Assembly (NCBI RefSeq): GCF_003945385.1
Contig: NZ_AP018920.1
Coordinates: 6,634,001-6,698,000 of the forward strand
Reading direction: 5' to 3'
Length of the DNA stretch: 64,000 nt
Source: Pseudonocardia autotrophica
GTDB taxonomy: Bacteria; Actinomycetota; Actinomycetes; Mycobacteriales; Pseudonocardiaceae
A program made the translations under genes and the position numbers. Positions 1-9,468 of this stretch are shown in pieces; positions within the stretch are counted from its first letter, which is position 1; every line of letters starts with the position of its first letter. The notes beneath the pieces are model-generated. The model saw only the letters and a program-made list of their open reading frames with translations, searched no databases and was not told where the DNA came from.

Positions 1-1564
1 AGGTCAGGCCGCCGTGGCTCAGGGCCCCGCCGCCGGACAGCGAGATCGGCCGGACCGAGCCGACGGCGTCCAGCAGGTCCTGCTGCCGGACCTCCTCCAC
101 CTGATCGGCGCCGTCGCCCGCGCCGCGCAGGGCGGCGGCGATCGCCGCCTCGCGACGCACCGCGGCGAGATCGGCGACGACGAACCCGGGGGTCCGGGCG
201 GCGATCGCGCCGAGATCGACGTCCCGGCCGCGTGGCACGTCGGAGAGCAGCCGCTCCAGCAGCGCCCGGCGGGTCGCGGTGTCCGGCAACGACACGGTGA
301 GCTCGCGGTCGACCAGATCGGGAGCGCGCAGCCGTGGATCCAGTGACTCCGGCTCGGCGCTGGTGACGACGAGTGCCGGCCCGCCGGGCGCGGTCGCGGC
401 GCGCAGCTCGTCGAGCACCAGGGTGGCCAGCGGGGGCGGGTTCGACGCGGGCAGCAGGGCGTGCGCGTCGTGCACCAGCAGCACGGCGGGCTCGTCCGCG
501 GTCGGACGTGCCTGCGCGATCGCGGCCCGGACCCGCTCGGCGGCGGCCGCCGGTTCCAGCGCGGCGACCGCGGGGGCGACGAGCTCGACGCAGCGGGCCC
601 CGGCCGCGGCGCCGGCGCTGCGCACCAGCGTCGCCTTGCCCACGCCCTCCGGGCCGCTGACGAGCACGCCGAGCCGCGCGTCCCCGCCGAGCCGGGTGAG
701 CAGCTCGGGACGGCGGAACATCAGCTCCAGCCAGTCCAGGAGCCGCCGGGCGACGGGCTCGTTCGCGGCCAGGTCGTCGATCGACAGCGGCGGTGGTCCG
801 GTCTCCGGCGCCGCCCCGTTCCCGGCAGCCCCGTTCCCGGCAGCCCCGGGCCCGGCGGCGGTGCCGGCTGAGGCGAAGCCCCTGGCGGGGGCGCCTGCCG
901 GGGACCCGGTCGCGCCGCCCACGCCGCCCGGCCCGGCCGTGGCGGTCGCGGCGCCCCGGCCGGCCTGCACCGCGATCGTCCCGGTGTCCGCGCCGCCCTG
1001 CCAGCCGACCACGGTGGACGGCGCCACGACCACCGGGCCGCCGTCCGGGTCGGCGATCGCCACGGTCAGCAGCTCGGAGGTCCACGCGCCACCGACCGCC
1101 GTGGTCAGCGCGCGGCGCACCGAGTGCACGTCGGCGCCGGGCGGCGGGGCGATGTCCTGCGGCAGCAGCGAGACGGCGTCCCCCCGGACCAGTACCTTCC
1201 CCATCAGCGCGAGCCGCAGCGTGGCCGGGCCGACGGTCGCGGTCGCGAGCCGGGAGCCGATCAGCCGGACCTCCCTGGCCGCCGAGACCGCCGCCGGCGC
1301 GACGACGACCGCGGCGCCGTCGGTCAGGCCGGCGTTGGACAGGGTCACGTCGTCGAGCACGGCCTGGCCGTGCGGTGTCGCGGCGTCACCCGCGACGGCG
1401 AGCGCCGCCGTCCGCCGGGAGCCGGTGAGGGTCACCGCGTCCCAGGAGCGCAGGCCGAGCCCGGCGAGCACCTCGGGATGCAGCCGGATCACCCCGCGAC
1501 GGGCGTCGGTGGCCGCCGGGGCCAGGCGTGCGACCAGGGTCAGCGAGGGGTCTCCCACCCGCAT
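1..1564 (-). CDS. CDC48-like AAA ATPase, C-terminal part missing at window edge
   Basis: The frame starts at ATG 1564 and runs off the left edge, leaving about 521 residues. The first 190 or so residues resemble the beta-barrel N domain of CDC48/VAT-type ATPases. A Pro/Ala/Gly linker then leads to an AAA module with a Walker A-like GPEGVGKAT near residue 304 and a Walker B position reading LLVHDAH near residue 359. A second AAA domain, expected from the mycobacterial homologue Rv0435c, would lie outside the window. The place next to pssA-psd-moeA-groEL matches Rv0435c. It begins 11 bases after the pssA stop, so it is probably co-transcribed with pssA and psd. The Walker B lacks the usual catalytic glutamate. 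Likely role is an ATP-driven unfoldase; the substrate is unknown. Confidence 0.85.
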   Translation of the reverse strand, partial: MRVGDPSLTLVARLAPAATDARRGVIRLHPEVLAGLGLRSWDAVTLTGSRRTAALAVAGDAATPHGQAVLDDVTLSNAGLTDGAAVVVAPAAVSAAREVRLIGSRLATATVGPATLRLALMGKVLVRGDAVSLLPQDIAPPPGADVHSVRRALTTAVGGAWTSELLTVAIADPDGGPVVVAPSTVVGWQGGADTGTIAVQAGRGAATATAGPGGVGGATGSPAGAPARGFASAGTAAGPGAAGNGAAGNGAAPETGPPPLSIDDLAANEPVARRLLDWLELMFRRPELLTRLGGDARLGVLVSGPEGVGKATLVRSAGAAAGARCVELVAPAVAALEPAAAAERVRAAIAQARPTADEPAVLLVHDAHALLPASNPPPLATLVLDELRAATAPGGPALVVTSAEPESLDPRLRAPDLVDRELTVSLPDTATRRALLERLLSDVPRGRDVDLGAIAARTPGFVVADLAAVRREAAIAAALRGAGDGADQVEEVRQQDLLDAVGSVRPISLSGGGALSHGGLT

Positions 1565-1575
1565 CACGCTAGTGG

Positions 1576-2616
1576 TCAGCGGCGGCGCAGCCCGAGGCGG
1601 CGCCCGGACCCGCGGGGGGCCGGGGCGACCCCCGGACCGTGCACCGCCCGTCCGTTGCCCGCCCGGCCGGTGTCCGCACGCCCGGCGTCCGCACGGCCGT
1701 TCTCCCGGCGGGCGGCGCCGTCCGGGTCCAGCCTGCGCCGGACCCCCCGCGCCATCGCGCCGGCCCGGCCGGCGACCCGGCGGCGCAGCGGTGGCCGGAG
1801 GCCGAGGTGCCGGGCCGAGCGGGCCGCCCGGGCGACGGCCCGGCGCTGGCGCGTCGGGACGTCCCACGCCTCCGGGTGCCGGGCCAGCCAGCGGTACCGG
1901 TACGCGGTGTAGGGAAGCAGCAGCAGGTAGCCGGTCGCGGCGATCGTGATGCCGAGGAAGGGCACCGTGAACAGTGCCGCCGCGATCACCCCGACACCGA
2001 CGAGCAGCGGGGCGATCGCCCGCTGCGGGACCCGGACCGTCTTGAGCGACACGGTCGGGATCCGGCTGACCATCAGACCGGCGGTGAACAGCGCCCAGAC
2101 CGCGACCACCGGCTCGGCCGACCACCAGCCGGGCCCCAGGTGCAGCCACAGGTAGAGCGGGATGCCTGCCGTCATGGCCGCGGCCGGCGCCGGGACACCG
2201 ACGAAGAACTCCCGCGCGAACGGCGGGGCCTGGTCGTCGTCGAGCAGGGTGTTGAACCGGGCGAGCCGCAGCGCCATGCAGACGGCGAACACCAGCGCGA
2301 CGATCCAGCCGGCCCGGGTGTCCTCGAACGCCCAGATGTAGATCACCAGCGCCGGTGCGACGCCGAACGACACCAGATCGGCGAGCGAGTCCAGCTCGGC
2401 GCCGATCCGGCTGGAGGCGTCGAGCAGGCGGGCGAGGCCGCCGTCCAGGGCGTCGCAGAGCGCCGCCGCGAGCACCGCGCCGATGGCCATGTCGAACCGG
2501 CCCTGCAGGGCGAAATAGACGGCGGACAGGCCCGCGCACAGGTTGAGCACGGTGACCGCGTTGGGCAGCAGTCGCACGCCGGCCGGGTACCCCTTCTCCG
2601 GAGGCCCGATCGTCAT
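1576..2616 (-). CDS. pssA: CDP-diacylglycerol--serine O-phosphatidyltransferase
   Basis: This membrane enzyme transfers phosphatidyl from CDP-diacylglycerol to serine, giving phosphatidylserine. The CDP-alcohol phosphatidyltransferase signature is complete: D55, D58-G59, A62-R63, G72, D76 and D80 in the spacing D-x2-D-G-x2-A-R-x8-G-x3-D-x3-D. Several hydrophobic segments follow. ATG 2616 is chosen because it lies 4 bases after the psd stop; a longer open frame upstream overlaps psd in a different frame. The product is 346 residues, longer than usual because of a basic C-terminal tail of about 90 residues with a short repeat of the type GRA(D/G)xGRA. It works with the next gene, psd, to make phosphatidylethanolamine. 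Confidence 0.93.
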   Translation of the reverse strand: MTIGPPEKGYPAGVRLLPNAVTVLNLCAGLSAVYFALQGRFDMAIGAVLAAALCDALDGGLARLLDASSRIGAELDSLADLVSFGVAPALVIYIWAFEDTRAGWIVALVFAVCMALRLARFNTLLDDDQAPPFAREFFVGVPAPAAAMTAGIPLYLWLHLGPGWWSAEPVVAVWALFTAGLMVSRIPTVSLKTVRVPQRAIAPLLVGVGVIAAALFTVPFLGITIAATGYLLLLPYTAYRYRWLARHPEAWDVPTRQRRAVARAARSARHLGLRPPLRRRVAGRAGAMARGVRRRLDPDGAARRENGRADAGRADTGRAGNGRAVHGPGVAPAPRGSGRRLGLRRR

Positions 2617-2620
2617 CCGC

Positions 2621-3328
2621 TCAGCCCTCCGCCGGGACGACACCGAGCACGGTCTCGGCCCCGACGGTGCGCTGGCCCGGCCGGACCAGCGGCAGTGTCC
2701 CCGGAGGGAGGTAGGTGTCGACCCGGGAGCCGAACCGGATGAGGCCGAACCGCTCGCCGGCCGCGACCTCGTCGCCCGTCGACAGCCCGCAGACGATCCG
2801 GCGGGCCAGCAGGCCTGCGATCTGCACGACACCGACCCGGAACCCGGCATTGGCGGCGTGGAAGGTGATCGCGTTGCGCTCGTTGTCCTCGCTCGCCTTG
2901 TCCAGGTCGGCGGAGAGGAACCTGCCCGGTTCGTAGCGGACGCCGACGACGCGTCCGTGCACCGGTACCCACTGCACGTGCACGTCCAGCACCGTCAGGA
3001 AGATCGACACCCGCGGGTGCGGCACCCGTGGCAGGTCGAGCTCGGCGGGCGGGACGACCTCGGTGACGGTCGCGACGGTGCCGTCGGCGGGCGCGAGCAC
3101 CGCGCCCGGCCGCTGGGTCGGGGTCCGCACCGGATCCCGGAAGAACAGCGCGGTGGCGCCGGTCGCGAGCAGCCCGGGCAGCGCGCCCCGGCCGCTGAGT
3201 GCGCGCACCCCGGCGGCGACGAGCGCGACCGCGGCGACGATCGGCCGGCCCCCTGGGTGCATCGGCGGGATCGCGTCGCGGACCAGACGAACGATGTGGG
3301 TCGGCGAGGTCCCGGTTCCTTCGGCCAT
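2621..3328 (-). CDS. psd: Phosphatidylserine decarboxylase proenzyme
   Basis: The product decarboxylates phosphatidylserine to phosphatidylethanolamine. It is a pyruvoyl enzyme made by self-cleavage; the cleavage motif FGSR is seen with G200-S201, so the alpha chain would be the last 35 residues. One N-terminal hydrophobic stretch suggests membrane association. ATG 3328 gives 235 residues. An in-frame GTG at 3370 would add 14 residues but has no ribosome binding site, while an AGGAG lies some 13 bases before ATG 3328. The stop is 4 bases before pssA, so the two enzymes of one pathway form an operon. The gene order is that of M. tuberculosis Rv0436c-Rv0437c. Confidence 0.93.
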   Translation of the reverse strand: MAEGTGTSPTHIVRLVRDAIPPMHPGGRPIVAAVALVAAGVRALSGRGALPGLLATGATALFFRDPVRTPTQRPGAVLAPADGTVATVTEVVPPAELDLPRVPHPRVSIFLTVLDVHVQWVPVHGRVVGVRYEPGRFLSADLDKASEDNERNAITFHAANAGFRVGVVQIAGLLARRIVCGLSTGDEVAAGERFGLIRFGSRVDTYLPPGTLPLVRPGQRTVGAETVLGVVPAEG

Positions 3329-3472
3329 GGCGGGTCGTCGGCTCCTGATGATCCGGTTGGGGATCGCCACGCTACGCGGGGCCCGACGGCCCTCGTCCGG
3401 CGGGACGACCGCACCCCCGTGCGGACCGGCGACGGCGCACTGGCACGATCGCCCGCTCCCGGGCAGGAAAAG

Positions 3473-3510
3473 GGCCGGGGCCGCCGTCCCCCGAGACGAC
3501 GACCCCGGCC
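3473..3510. terminator. Hairpin with 8-bp GC stem, possible terminator or leader structure
   Basis: GGCCGGGG at 3473-3480 pairs perfectly with CCCCGGCC at 3503-3510 across a 22-base loop. No T-run follows on either strand, so a U-tract terminator is unlikely. It could end moeA transcription late or structure the psd leader. Confidence 0.35.
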
Positions 3511-3558
3511 TTGGAACCGCTCGTCCGCTCCCCAGCGACGGGCGGTGGGTCCTGTGCT

Positions 3559-3579
3559 GTGAAGGGGTTACCCCTTCAC
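3559..3579. promoter_or_regulatory. Perfect 9-bp inverted repeat, operator-like
   Basis: GTGAAGGGG at 3559-3567 and CCCCTTCAC at 3571-3579 are exact reverse complements around TTA. The small spacer and lack of a T-run suit a dimeric repressor site better than a terminator. It lies 231 bases upstream of the psd start and 265 bases beyond the moeA stop. The regulator is not known. Confidence 0.45.
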
Positions 3580-3843
3580 GACAAAAGTATTCCTCCCCGA
3601 CGACCGGCAGTCCAGATCACGATGGATGTCCACCGTGATCTACCTCTTTCGGCCGAACGCCTACACGGATAGACGTCGCTCGCGGTGAGATCGTTGCCCC
3701 GTCTGCCTATGATGTGGGACACACTTTCAGCCCAGCCCTGGCGCCGGGCGGGTGACACCCCATCGCAGAGCGCAGTCCTGCGGCAACGTCACGCCGGACG
3801 CCACCCCGGCCACCGGCGACCGTTCGGCGCGATCAGGGGTCGC

Positions 3844-5106
3844 CTACGGCTCGATCAACCAGGCCGCGACGGGTGATCCGTCGGCCACCGTCGTCACGTC
3901 CGCGGGTACGTCGATCAGGCAGTCGGCGCGGGCCAGCGCCGCGATCAGGTGCGAGCCGGTGGAACCGATCTCCGCGACCGTCCCGGTGGTCGCGTCCAGC
4001 ACGCCGCGCCGGAACTGCCGCTTGTCCGCCGGGGACGACAGCTCCCCCGACAGCCGGACGGTCACCACCGGGCGGTGCGGGGCCGGATGTCCCATCGCGG
4101 CCCGCAGCGCGGGCCGCACGAACGCCTCGAACGACACCAGGGAGCTGACCGGGTTGCCGGGCAGCGTCGCTACCGCGACGGACACCTCACCGAGATCCAG
4201 CCGTCCGCAGCCCTGCGGACCGCCGGGCTGCATCGCGACCTTCCCGAACCGGACACCGTGGCCGGTCATCGCGTCCTTCACGACCTCGTAGGCCCCGGCG
4301 CTCACCCCGCCGGAGGTCAGGACCAGATCGGGGCGCGTGGCGGCAGGCGACGCGATGATCCGCTCGGCCAGCACCGCACGGAAGCGGTCGACGTCGTCCG
4401 GGACGAACGAGAGCAGCTCCGCGGTCGCGCCCGCCTCCCGGACGGCGACCGCGAGCATCGTCCCGTTGGACTCGTAGATCTGCCCCGGTGCGAGCGGCTC
4501 GCCGGGGGCGACCAGCTCCGAGCCGGTGGACAGGACCAGCACGTGCGGCCGGCGGTGCACCGCGAGGTCCGGGCGGCCGACCGCGGCGGCCAGTCCGATC
4601 TGCGGCGCCGCGAGCACCGTGCCGGCGCGCAACAGTACCGCCCCGGCGGTCGTGTCCTCGCCCTCCCGGCGGACGTAGGCGCCGGAATCGGGCGCGGCGG
4701 AGATCCGCACCCGCTCGGTCCCGCCGTCGGTCCGCTCGACCGGCACGATCGCGTCGGCGCCCCCCGGGAGCGGCGCGCCGGTCATGATCCGGGCGACCGT
4801 GCCCGGCGCCAGCGGCGGCACCGACGTGCGCCCGGCCGGGATGTCCTCGGCGACCGGCAGCGTCACCGGGGTGTCGTCCGATGCGCCGGTGAGTTCGGCG
4901 GCCCGCACCGCGTAACCGTCCATCGCGGAGTTGTCGAACGGCGGCAGCGCCACGCCGGCGGTCATGTCCTCGGCCAGCACCCGCCCGCTCGCCTCCGCCA
5001 GCGGGACCCGCTCCACGCCGGTCGGCGGGAGCAGCGCGGCGATCGCGGCGGCGTGCTCGGCAACCGATCGCGGACCGGAGTTCGACCAGGTGGGTGCGGT
5101 GGTCAT
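3844..5106 (-). CDS. moeA: Molybdopterin molybdenumtransferase MoeA
   Basis: The enzyme inserts molybdate into adenylylated molybdopterin, the last step of basic molybdenum cofactor synthesis. The 420-residue protein has the family order: an N-terminal lobe with NSAMDGYA, a domain with PxGADAIVPVE, the central MoCF-binding fold with VLTSGGVSAG and LPGNPVSS, and a beta-barrel end. ATG 5106 is preferred; an in-frame extension of 21 residues to GTG 5169 would run into the CIRCE operator. It is divergent from groEL, as moeA2 is from groEL2 in M. tuberculosis. It probably serves the same pathway as moaC, mog and moaE at 21769-23167. Confidence 0.94.
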   Translation of the reverse strand: MTTAPTWSNSGPRSVAEHAAAIAALLPPTGVERVPLAEASGRVLAEDMTAGVALPPFDNSAMDGYAVRAAELTGASDDTPVTLPVAEDIPAGRTSVPPLAPGTVARIMTGAPLPGGADAIVPVERTDGGTERVRISAAPDSGAYVRREGEDTTAGAVLLRAGTVLAAPQIGLAAAVGRPDLAVHRRPHVLVLSTGSELVAPGEPLAPGQIYESNGTMLAVAVREAGATAELLSFVPDDVDRFRAVLAERIIASPAATRPDLVLTSGGVSAGAYEVVKDAMTGHGVRFGKVAMQPGGPQGCGRLDLGEVSVAVATLPGNPVSSLVSFEAFVRPALRAAMGHPAPHRPVVTVRLSGELSSPADKRQFRRGVLDATTGTVAEIGSTGSHLIAALARADCLIDVPADVTTVADGSPVAAWLIEP

Positions 5107-5155
5107 GGGGTCATCCTGCCCCCGCGGCCGGGCGGCCGGCATTCGGACCCCGTCG

Positions 5156-5182
5156 CTTGCACTCACCACACCCGAGTGCTAG
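5156..5182. promoter_or_regulatory. CIRCE element 1 (HrcA operator)
   Basis: CTTGCACTC, a 9-base spacer and GAGTGCTAG form the CIRCE inverted repeat with one mismatch. CIRCE is the known binding site of the heat-shock repressor HrcA. It overlaps the predicted groEL -35 and spacer, which fits direct blocking of RNA polymerase. Confidence 0.9.
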
Positions 5183-5185
5183 AAA
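5157..5185 (+). promoter_or_regulatory. Predicted groEL core promoter
   Basis: TTGCAC (5157-5162) and TAGAAA (5180-5185) are separated by 17 bases, a good housekeeping-sigma spacing. CIRCE element 1 covers nearly all of it. The predicted transcript start would lie just before CIRCE element 2. Confidence 0.6.
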
Positions 5186-5200
5186 CGGGCACAGCACCCA

Positions 5201-5227
5201 CTGGCACTCGTGTCCGTGGAGTGCCAG
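5201..5227. promoter_or_regulatory. CIRCE element 2 (HrcA operator)
   Basis: CTGGCACTC and GAGTGCCAG form a perfect inverted repeat with the canonical 9-base spacer. It lies 18 bases after element 1 and 95 bases before the groEL start, downstream of the predicted promoter. Confidence 0.88.
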
Positions 5228-5256
5228 GTCGGGTCGGTGAGGCCGGCGCAGGGTAG

Positions 5257-6951
<1,695 letters not shown>

Positions 6952-6980
6952 TCCAGGCCCCACCCAGCACTGCACCATCC

Positions 6981-7016
6981 GCGAGGGCGGTACCGGTTCA
7001 CCGGTGCCGCCCTCGC
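6981..7016 (+). terminator. Hairpin terminator after groEL
   Basis: Two 16-base arms, 6981-6996 and 7001-7016, pair fully apart from one G-U, around a TTCA loop. No T-run follows, as is common in high-GC actinobacteria. It could also end the convergent regulator transcript. Confidence 0.75.
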
Positions 7017-7040
7017 GGCGTGTGCGGACCGCGATGTGCC

Positions 7041-8117
7041 TCAGTGCGCGGACGGACGCGGGCCCGCGAGCTCCGTGCCCGGCCCGGCACCCGGCTCCGG
7101 GCACAGGCCGGTGCGAGGTGTCGTGGCCGCCGCAGGGGCGAGCGCCGCAGCTGCCGCGACAGCCCGTGCGTGCAACGCGGCGCGCAGCTCGGCGGGCTCC
7201 AGCACCTCGATCTCCGGGACCAGCGACCAGATCGACGCAGCGGCGTGCCGCAGATCCCCGAACGCCGCTGTGACCTCCAGGACGTCGCCGGACGCGCACT
7301 CCGACTCGACGGTCATCGGCTCCAGCCGTTCACGCCGCGCGACTGGCAGCCGCAACCGGACCCGCACTCCCGGGTGCCGGCTCCGGAAGTCGGCCCTCCT
7401 GCGCAGCCACAGCTCCTCCAGATCGACGCCGTCGGGGCGGTGCGCCGGTTCGTCCAGCGGCTCGGCCGCCTCGATCCGGGACACCCGGTAGGTGCGATCC
7501 ACGCCGTCGCGCAGCGCCAGCAGATACCAGCGCCCGGACGCCTGGACGAGTCCGATCGGGTCGACGACACGCTCGGTCGCCCCACCCCGGCCCGCGCCGG
7601 CTGGGCCGTCCGTACCGGCCGGGCCGCCGGGCCGGTAGCGCATCCGTAGCCGGGTACCACCGAACACCGCCTGCTGGACGGCGGTCAGGACCGGGACGGG
7701 ACCGGGATCCGCCGGATCGCGCAGCAGCCCGCCCTGCCGGACCAGCACCCGTTCCGCCGCACCGACGGCCTCGGCACGCGCCCGGTCCGGCATGGCCGCC
7801 ACCACTTTCCGGATGGCCGACGAGAATTCGCTGTGCAGGCCGAGCGCACCGGATGTCGCGGACGATCCCGAGGTCAGTAGAGCCACCGCCTCGCCAGGGG
7901 TGAGGCCGGTGAGATCGATGGAGAAGCCCGGCAGCAGGGCGAAACCTCCGTAGCGGCCACGCTCGGCGTAGACCGGGATGCCGGCGACGGACAGGGCCTC
8001 GACGTCGCGCAGCACGGTCCGCTCCGACACCTCCAGCTCGGCGGCCAGGTCGGCAGCGGTCATCCGGCCCCGGTACCGCAGCAGCAGCACCAGCGAGAGC
8101 AGTCGATCCGCGCGCAC
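7041..8117 (-). CDS. WYL-domain helix-turn-helix transcriptional regulator
   Basis: A DeoR-type winged helix-turn-helix at residues 1-60 (with LAAELEVSERTVLRDVEAL) is followed by a WYL domain containing RWYLLALR and a C-terminal WCX-like region, giving 358 residues. WYL domains are thought to sense small ligands or nucleic acid. GTG 8117 is selected because the frame upstream translates a run of 13-bp DNA repeats and because GGAG precedes it. It is divergent from the DinB-like gene at 8265, the usual place for such a regulator's target. The repeat block at 8141-8206 between them may be its binding region. Confidence 0.87.
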   Translation of the reverse strand: MRADRLLSLVLLLRYRGRMTAADLAAELEVSERTVLRDVEALSVAGIPVYAERGRYGGFALLPGFSIDLTGLTPGEAVALLTSGSSATSGALGLHSEFSSAIRKVVAAMPDRARAEAVGAAERVLVRQGGLLRDPADPGPVPVLTAVQQAVFGGTRLRMRYRPGGPAGTDGPAGAGRGGATERVVDPIGLVQASGRWYLLALRDGVDRTYRVSRIEAAEPLDEPAHRPDGVDLEELWLRRRADFRSRHPGVRVRLRLPVARRERLEPMTVESECASGDVLEVTAAFGDLRHAAASIWSLVPEIEVLEPAELRAALHARAVAAAAALAPAAATTPRTGLCPEPGAGPGTELAGPRPSAH

Positions 8118-8140
8118 GGCTCCGAGCGTTCCAGAGAGGC

Positions 8141-8206
8141 CCGGCAGAGACATCCGGCGGAGACAATCCGGCAGCGACATCCGGCAGCGACATCCGGCAG
8201 AGACAT
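8141..8206. repeat. Five tandem 13-bp direct repeats in a divergent promoter
   Basis: Units at 8141-8153, 8154-8167, 8168-8180, 8181-8193 and 8194-8206 follow CCGGCAGMGACAT. Units three and four are identical; unit two has an inserted A and one substitution. The block starts 24 bases upstream of the WYL regulator start and ends 58 bases before the start at 8265. Regular spacing suggests iteron-like protein binding, or a slipped microsatellite. Confidence 0.85.
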
Positions 8207-8264
8207 CGGACGGCGTGGCCATACCTGACAGGAGATGTCGTGATTCGGCGACAGGGTCGTCGTC

Positions 8265-8885
8265 ATGACGAACGAGACGACGTCCACCATCGCTCCCGAG
8301 ATCCCGGCCGGGGACCCGCGGCCGCTCTACTTCCGGGCCCTGGACTGGGTCGCCGCGCTGGCCGGCGCGGTTCCGCACGACCGGATGGCCGATCCGACAC
8401 CGTGCCACGGGTTCGACACCCGCACACTGCTCGCGCACCTGGTGACCACGGTGCGCCGTCCGGCGGCGATCGCCGCCGGCACCGACCCGATGGCCGCACC
8501 GCTGGTCAGCGAAGACGTCCTGCCCGATCCGGCCACCGCCTACGTGGCCGAGGCCGCCGCGCTCCGCGCCGCCTGGTCGGCACCGGGCGGGGAGGTCCCG
8601 CTCGATCGGACCGTCCGGCTCGCGTTCGGCGAGGTTCCCGTTCGCGTCGCGCTGTGGGCCTTCCTCAACGAGACGCTGGTGCACGGCTGGGACCTCGCCG
8701 TCGCGACCGGGCAGAACCCGGAGGCCGACCCGGACCTCGCGGCCGCGGCGCTCGCCGCGGCACGAGTCCTGCTCCCGGCCGAGCCGCGCGGCGGACCGGT
8801 TCCCTTCGCGGCGGTGGTCGATCCGGCGCCCGGCGCCGGTCCGACCGAGCGCCTCGCCAACTGGTCGGGTCGCCGCCGCCGGTGA
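8265..8885 (+). CDS. DinB-like TIGR03086/maleylpyruvate isomerase-fold protein
   Basis: The 206-residue protein fits the TIGR03086 branch of the DinB/mycothiol-dependent maleylpyruvate isomerase fold, a four-helix bundle that binds a metal with histidines. Candidate ligands are in CHGFDTRTLLAHLV near residue 48 and ETLVHGWDLA near residue 140. Many such proteins act as mycothiol-dependent transferases, but the substrate cannot be read from the sequence. The divergent WYL regulator is the likely controller. Confidence 0.8.
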   Translation: MTNETTSTIAPEIPAGDPRPLYFRALDWVAALAGAVPHDRMADPTPCHGFDTRTLLAHLVTTVRRPAAIAAGTDPMAAPLVSEDVLPDPATAYVAEAAALRAAWSAPGGEVPLDRTVRLAFGEVPVRVALWAFLNETLVHGWDLAVATGQNPEADPDLAAAALAAARVLLPAEPRGGPVPFAAVVDPAPGAGPTERLANWSGRRRR

Positions 8886-8973
8886 CGACCGGGCCGACGG
8901 GCGGTCCGCCGGCCCGTCGAGTCGTCGTCGCCGAGCCGACCGGTCTCCCGTCCGGCGCCCGGCGGCACCGGCC

Positions 8974-9348
8974 TCACCCGACCGGCGCGATCAGCCAGAT
9001 GGCCAGGTAGATCAGCGCCGCGGCGCCGCCGGTGGCCAGGGTCGCCACCAGGAAGAGGATCCGGAGCAGGGCCGGGTCGGCTCCCAGGTCCGCGGCCAGC
9101 CCGCCACAGACCCCGGCGAGCATCTTGTCGGTGGCGCTGCGGCGCAGCCGGAACGAGGCCAGCCGCTCGCCGACGCCGGGGGTCGCGGTGCCCGCGGCGC
9201 CGTCCGTGCGGGGCGGGGTCGTACCGGTTGCCGTACCGGCATCGGGGCCGGTGGTGGGCTCGGGGCCGGCGGCCGGATCGGAGGTGCTGCCTGCGGTGTT
9301 CTGCGTTGTGGTGTTCTGCGTTGTGGTGTTCTGCGCGGTGGTGTCCAT
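8974..9348 (-). CDS. PspC-domain membrane protein
   Basis: The last 60 residues form a PspC domain: FRLRRSATDKMLAGVCGGLA followed by a hydrophobic stretch ending IYLAIWLIAPVG. PspC proteins sit in the cytoplasmic membrane and are linked with envelope stress. The 60-residue N terminus is low-complexity Thr/Pro/Gly, beginning with three NTTTQ-like repeats encoded by a DNA tandem repeat at about 9296-9335. The protein is 124 residues long. No phage-shock operon partner is adjacent. Confidence 0.85.
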   Translation of the reverse strand: MDTTAQNTTTQNTTTQNTAGSTSDPAAGPEPTTGPDAGTATGTTPPRTDGAAGTATPGVGERLASFRLRRSATDKMLAGVCGGLAADLGADPALLRILFLVATLATGGAAALIYLAIWLIAPVG

Positions 9349-9468
9349 GCATCAGAGATTGCCCGGCGCCCGGCCCCGCGGACTCCGGATCGACCCGGAG
9401 ACCGACCCGGACCCCGAACCCCCGGGCTCAGGGACGCCGGACCCGCTCGCCCCGGGTCGGTGTGCCGG

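Larger units (their letters stand above)
3329..3843. other. Intergenic region between psd and moeA
   Basis: About 515 bases without a convincing gene. In M. tuberculosis a short-chain dehydrogenase gene (Rv0439c) lies near this point, between moeA2 and groEL2; no trace of it is seen here. The region holds two separate inverted repeats (3473-3510 and 3559-3579) and is less GC-rich around 3580-3730. It should contain the promoter for psd-pssA-ATPase. Confidence 0.6.

Noticed and set aside
279..1949. Long plus-strand open frame of over 500 codons
   Set aside because: It reads as Ala/Ser/Arg-rich shadow of the minus-strand ATPase and pssA, and matches no family. High GC makes such frames common here.
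8141..8206. CRISPR-like array or coding repeat
   Set aside because: Units are adjacent without spacers, and the frame through them gives a MSLPD-type repeat upstream of a better regulator start.
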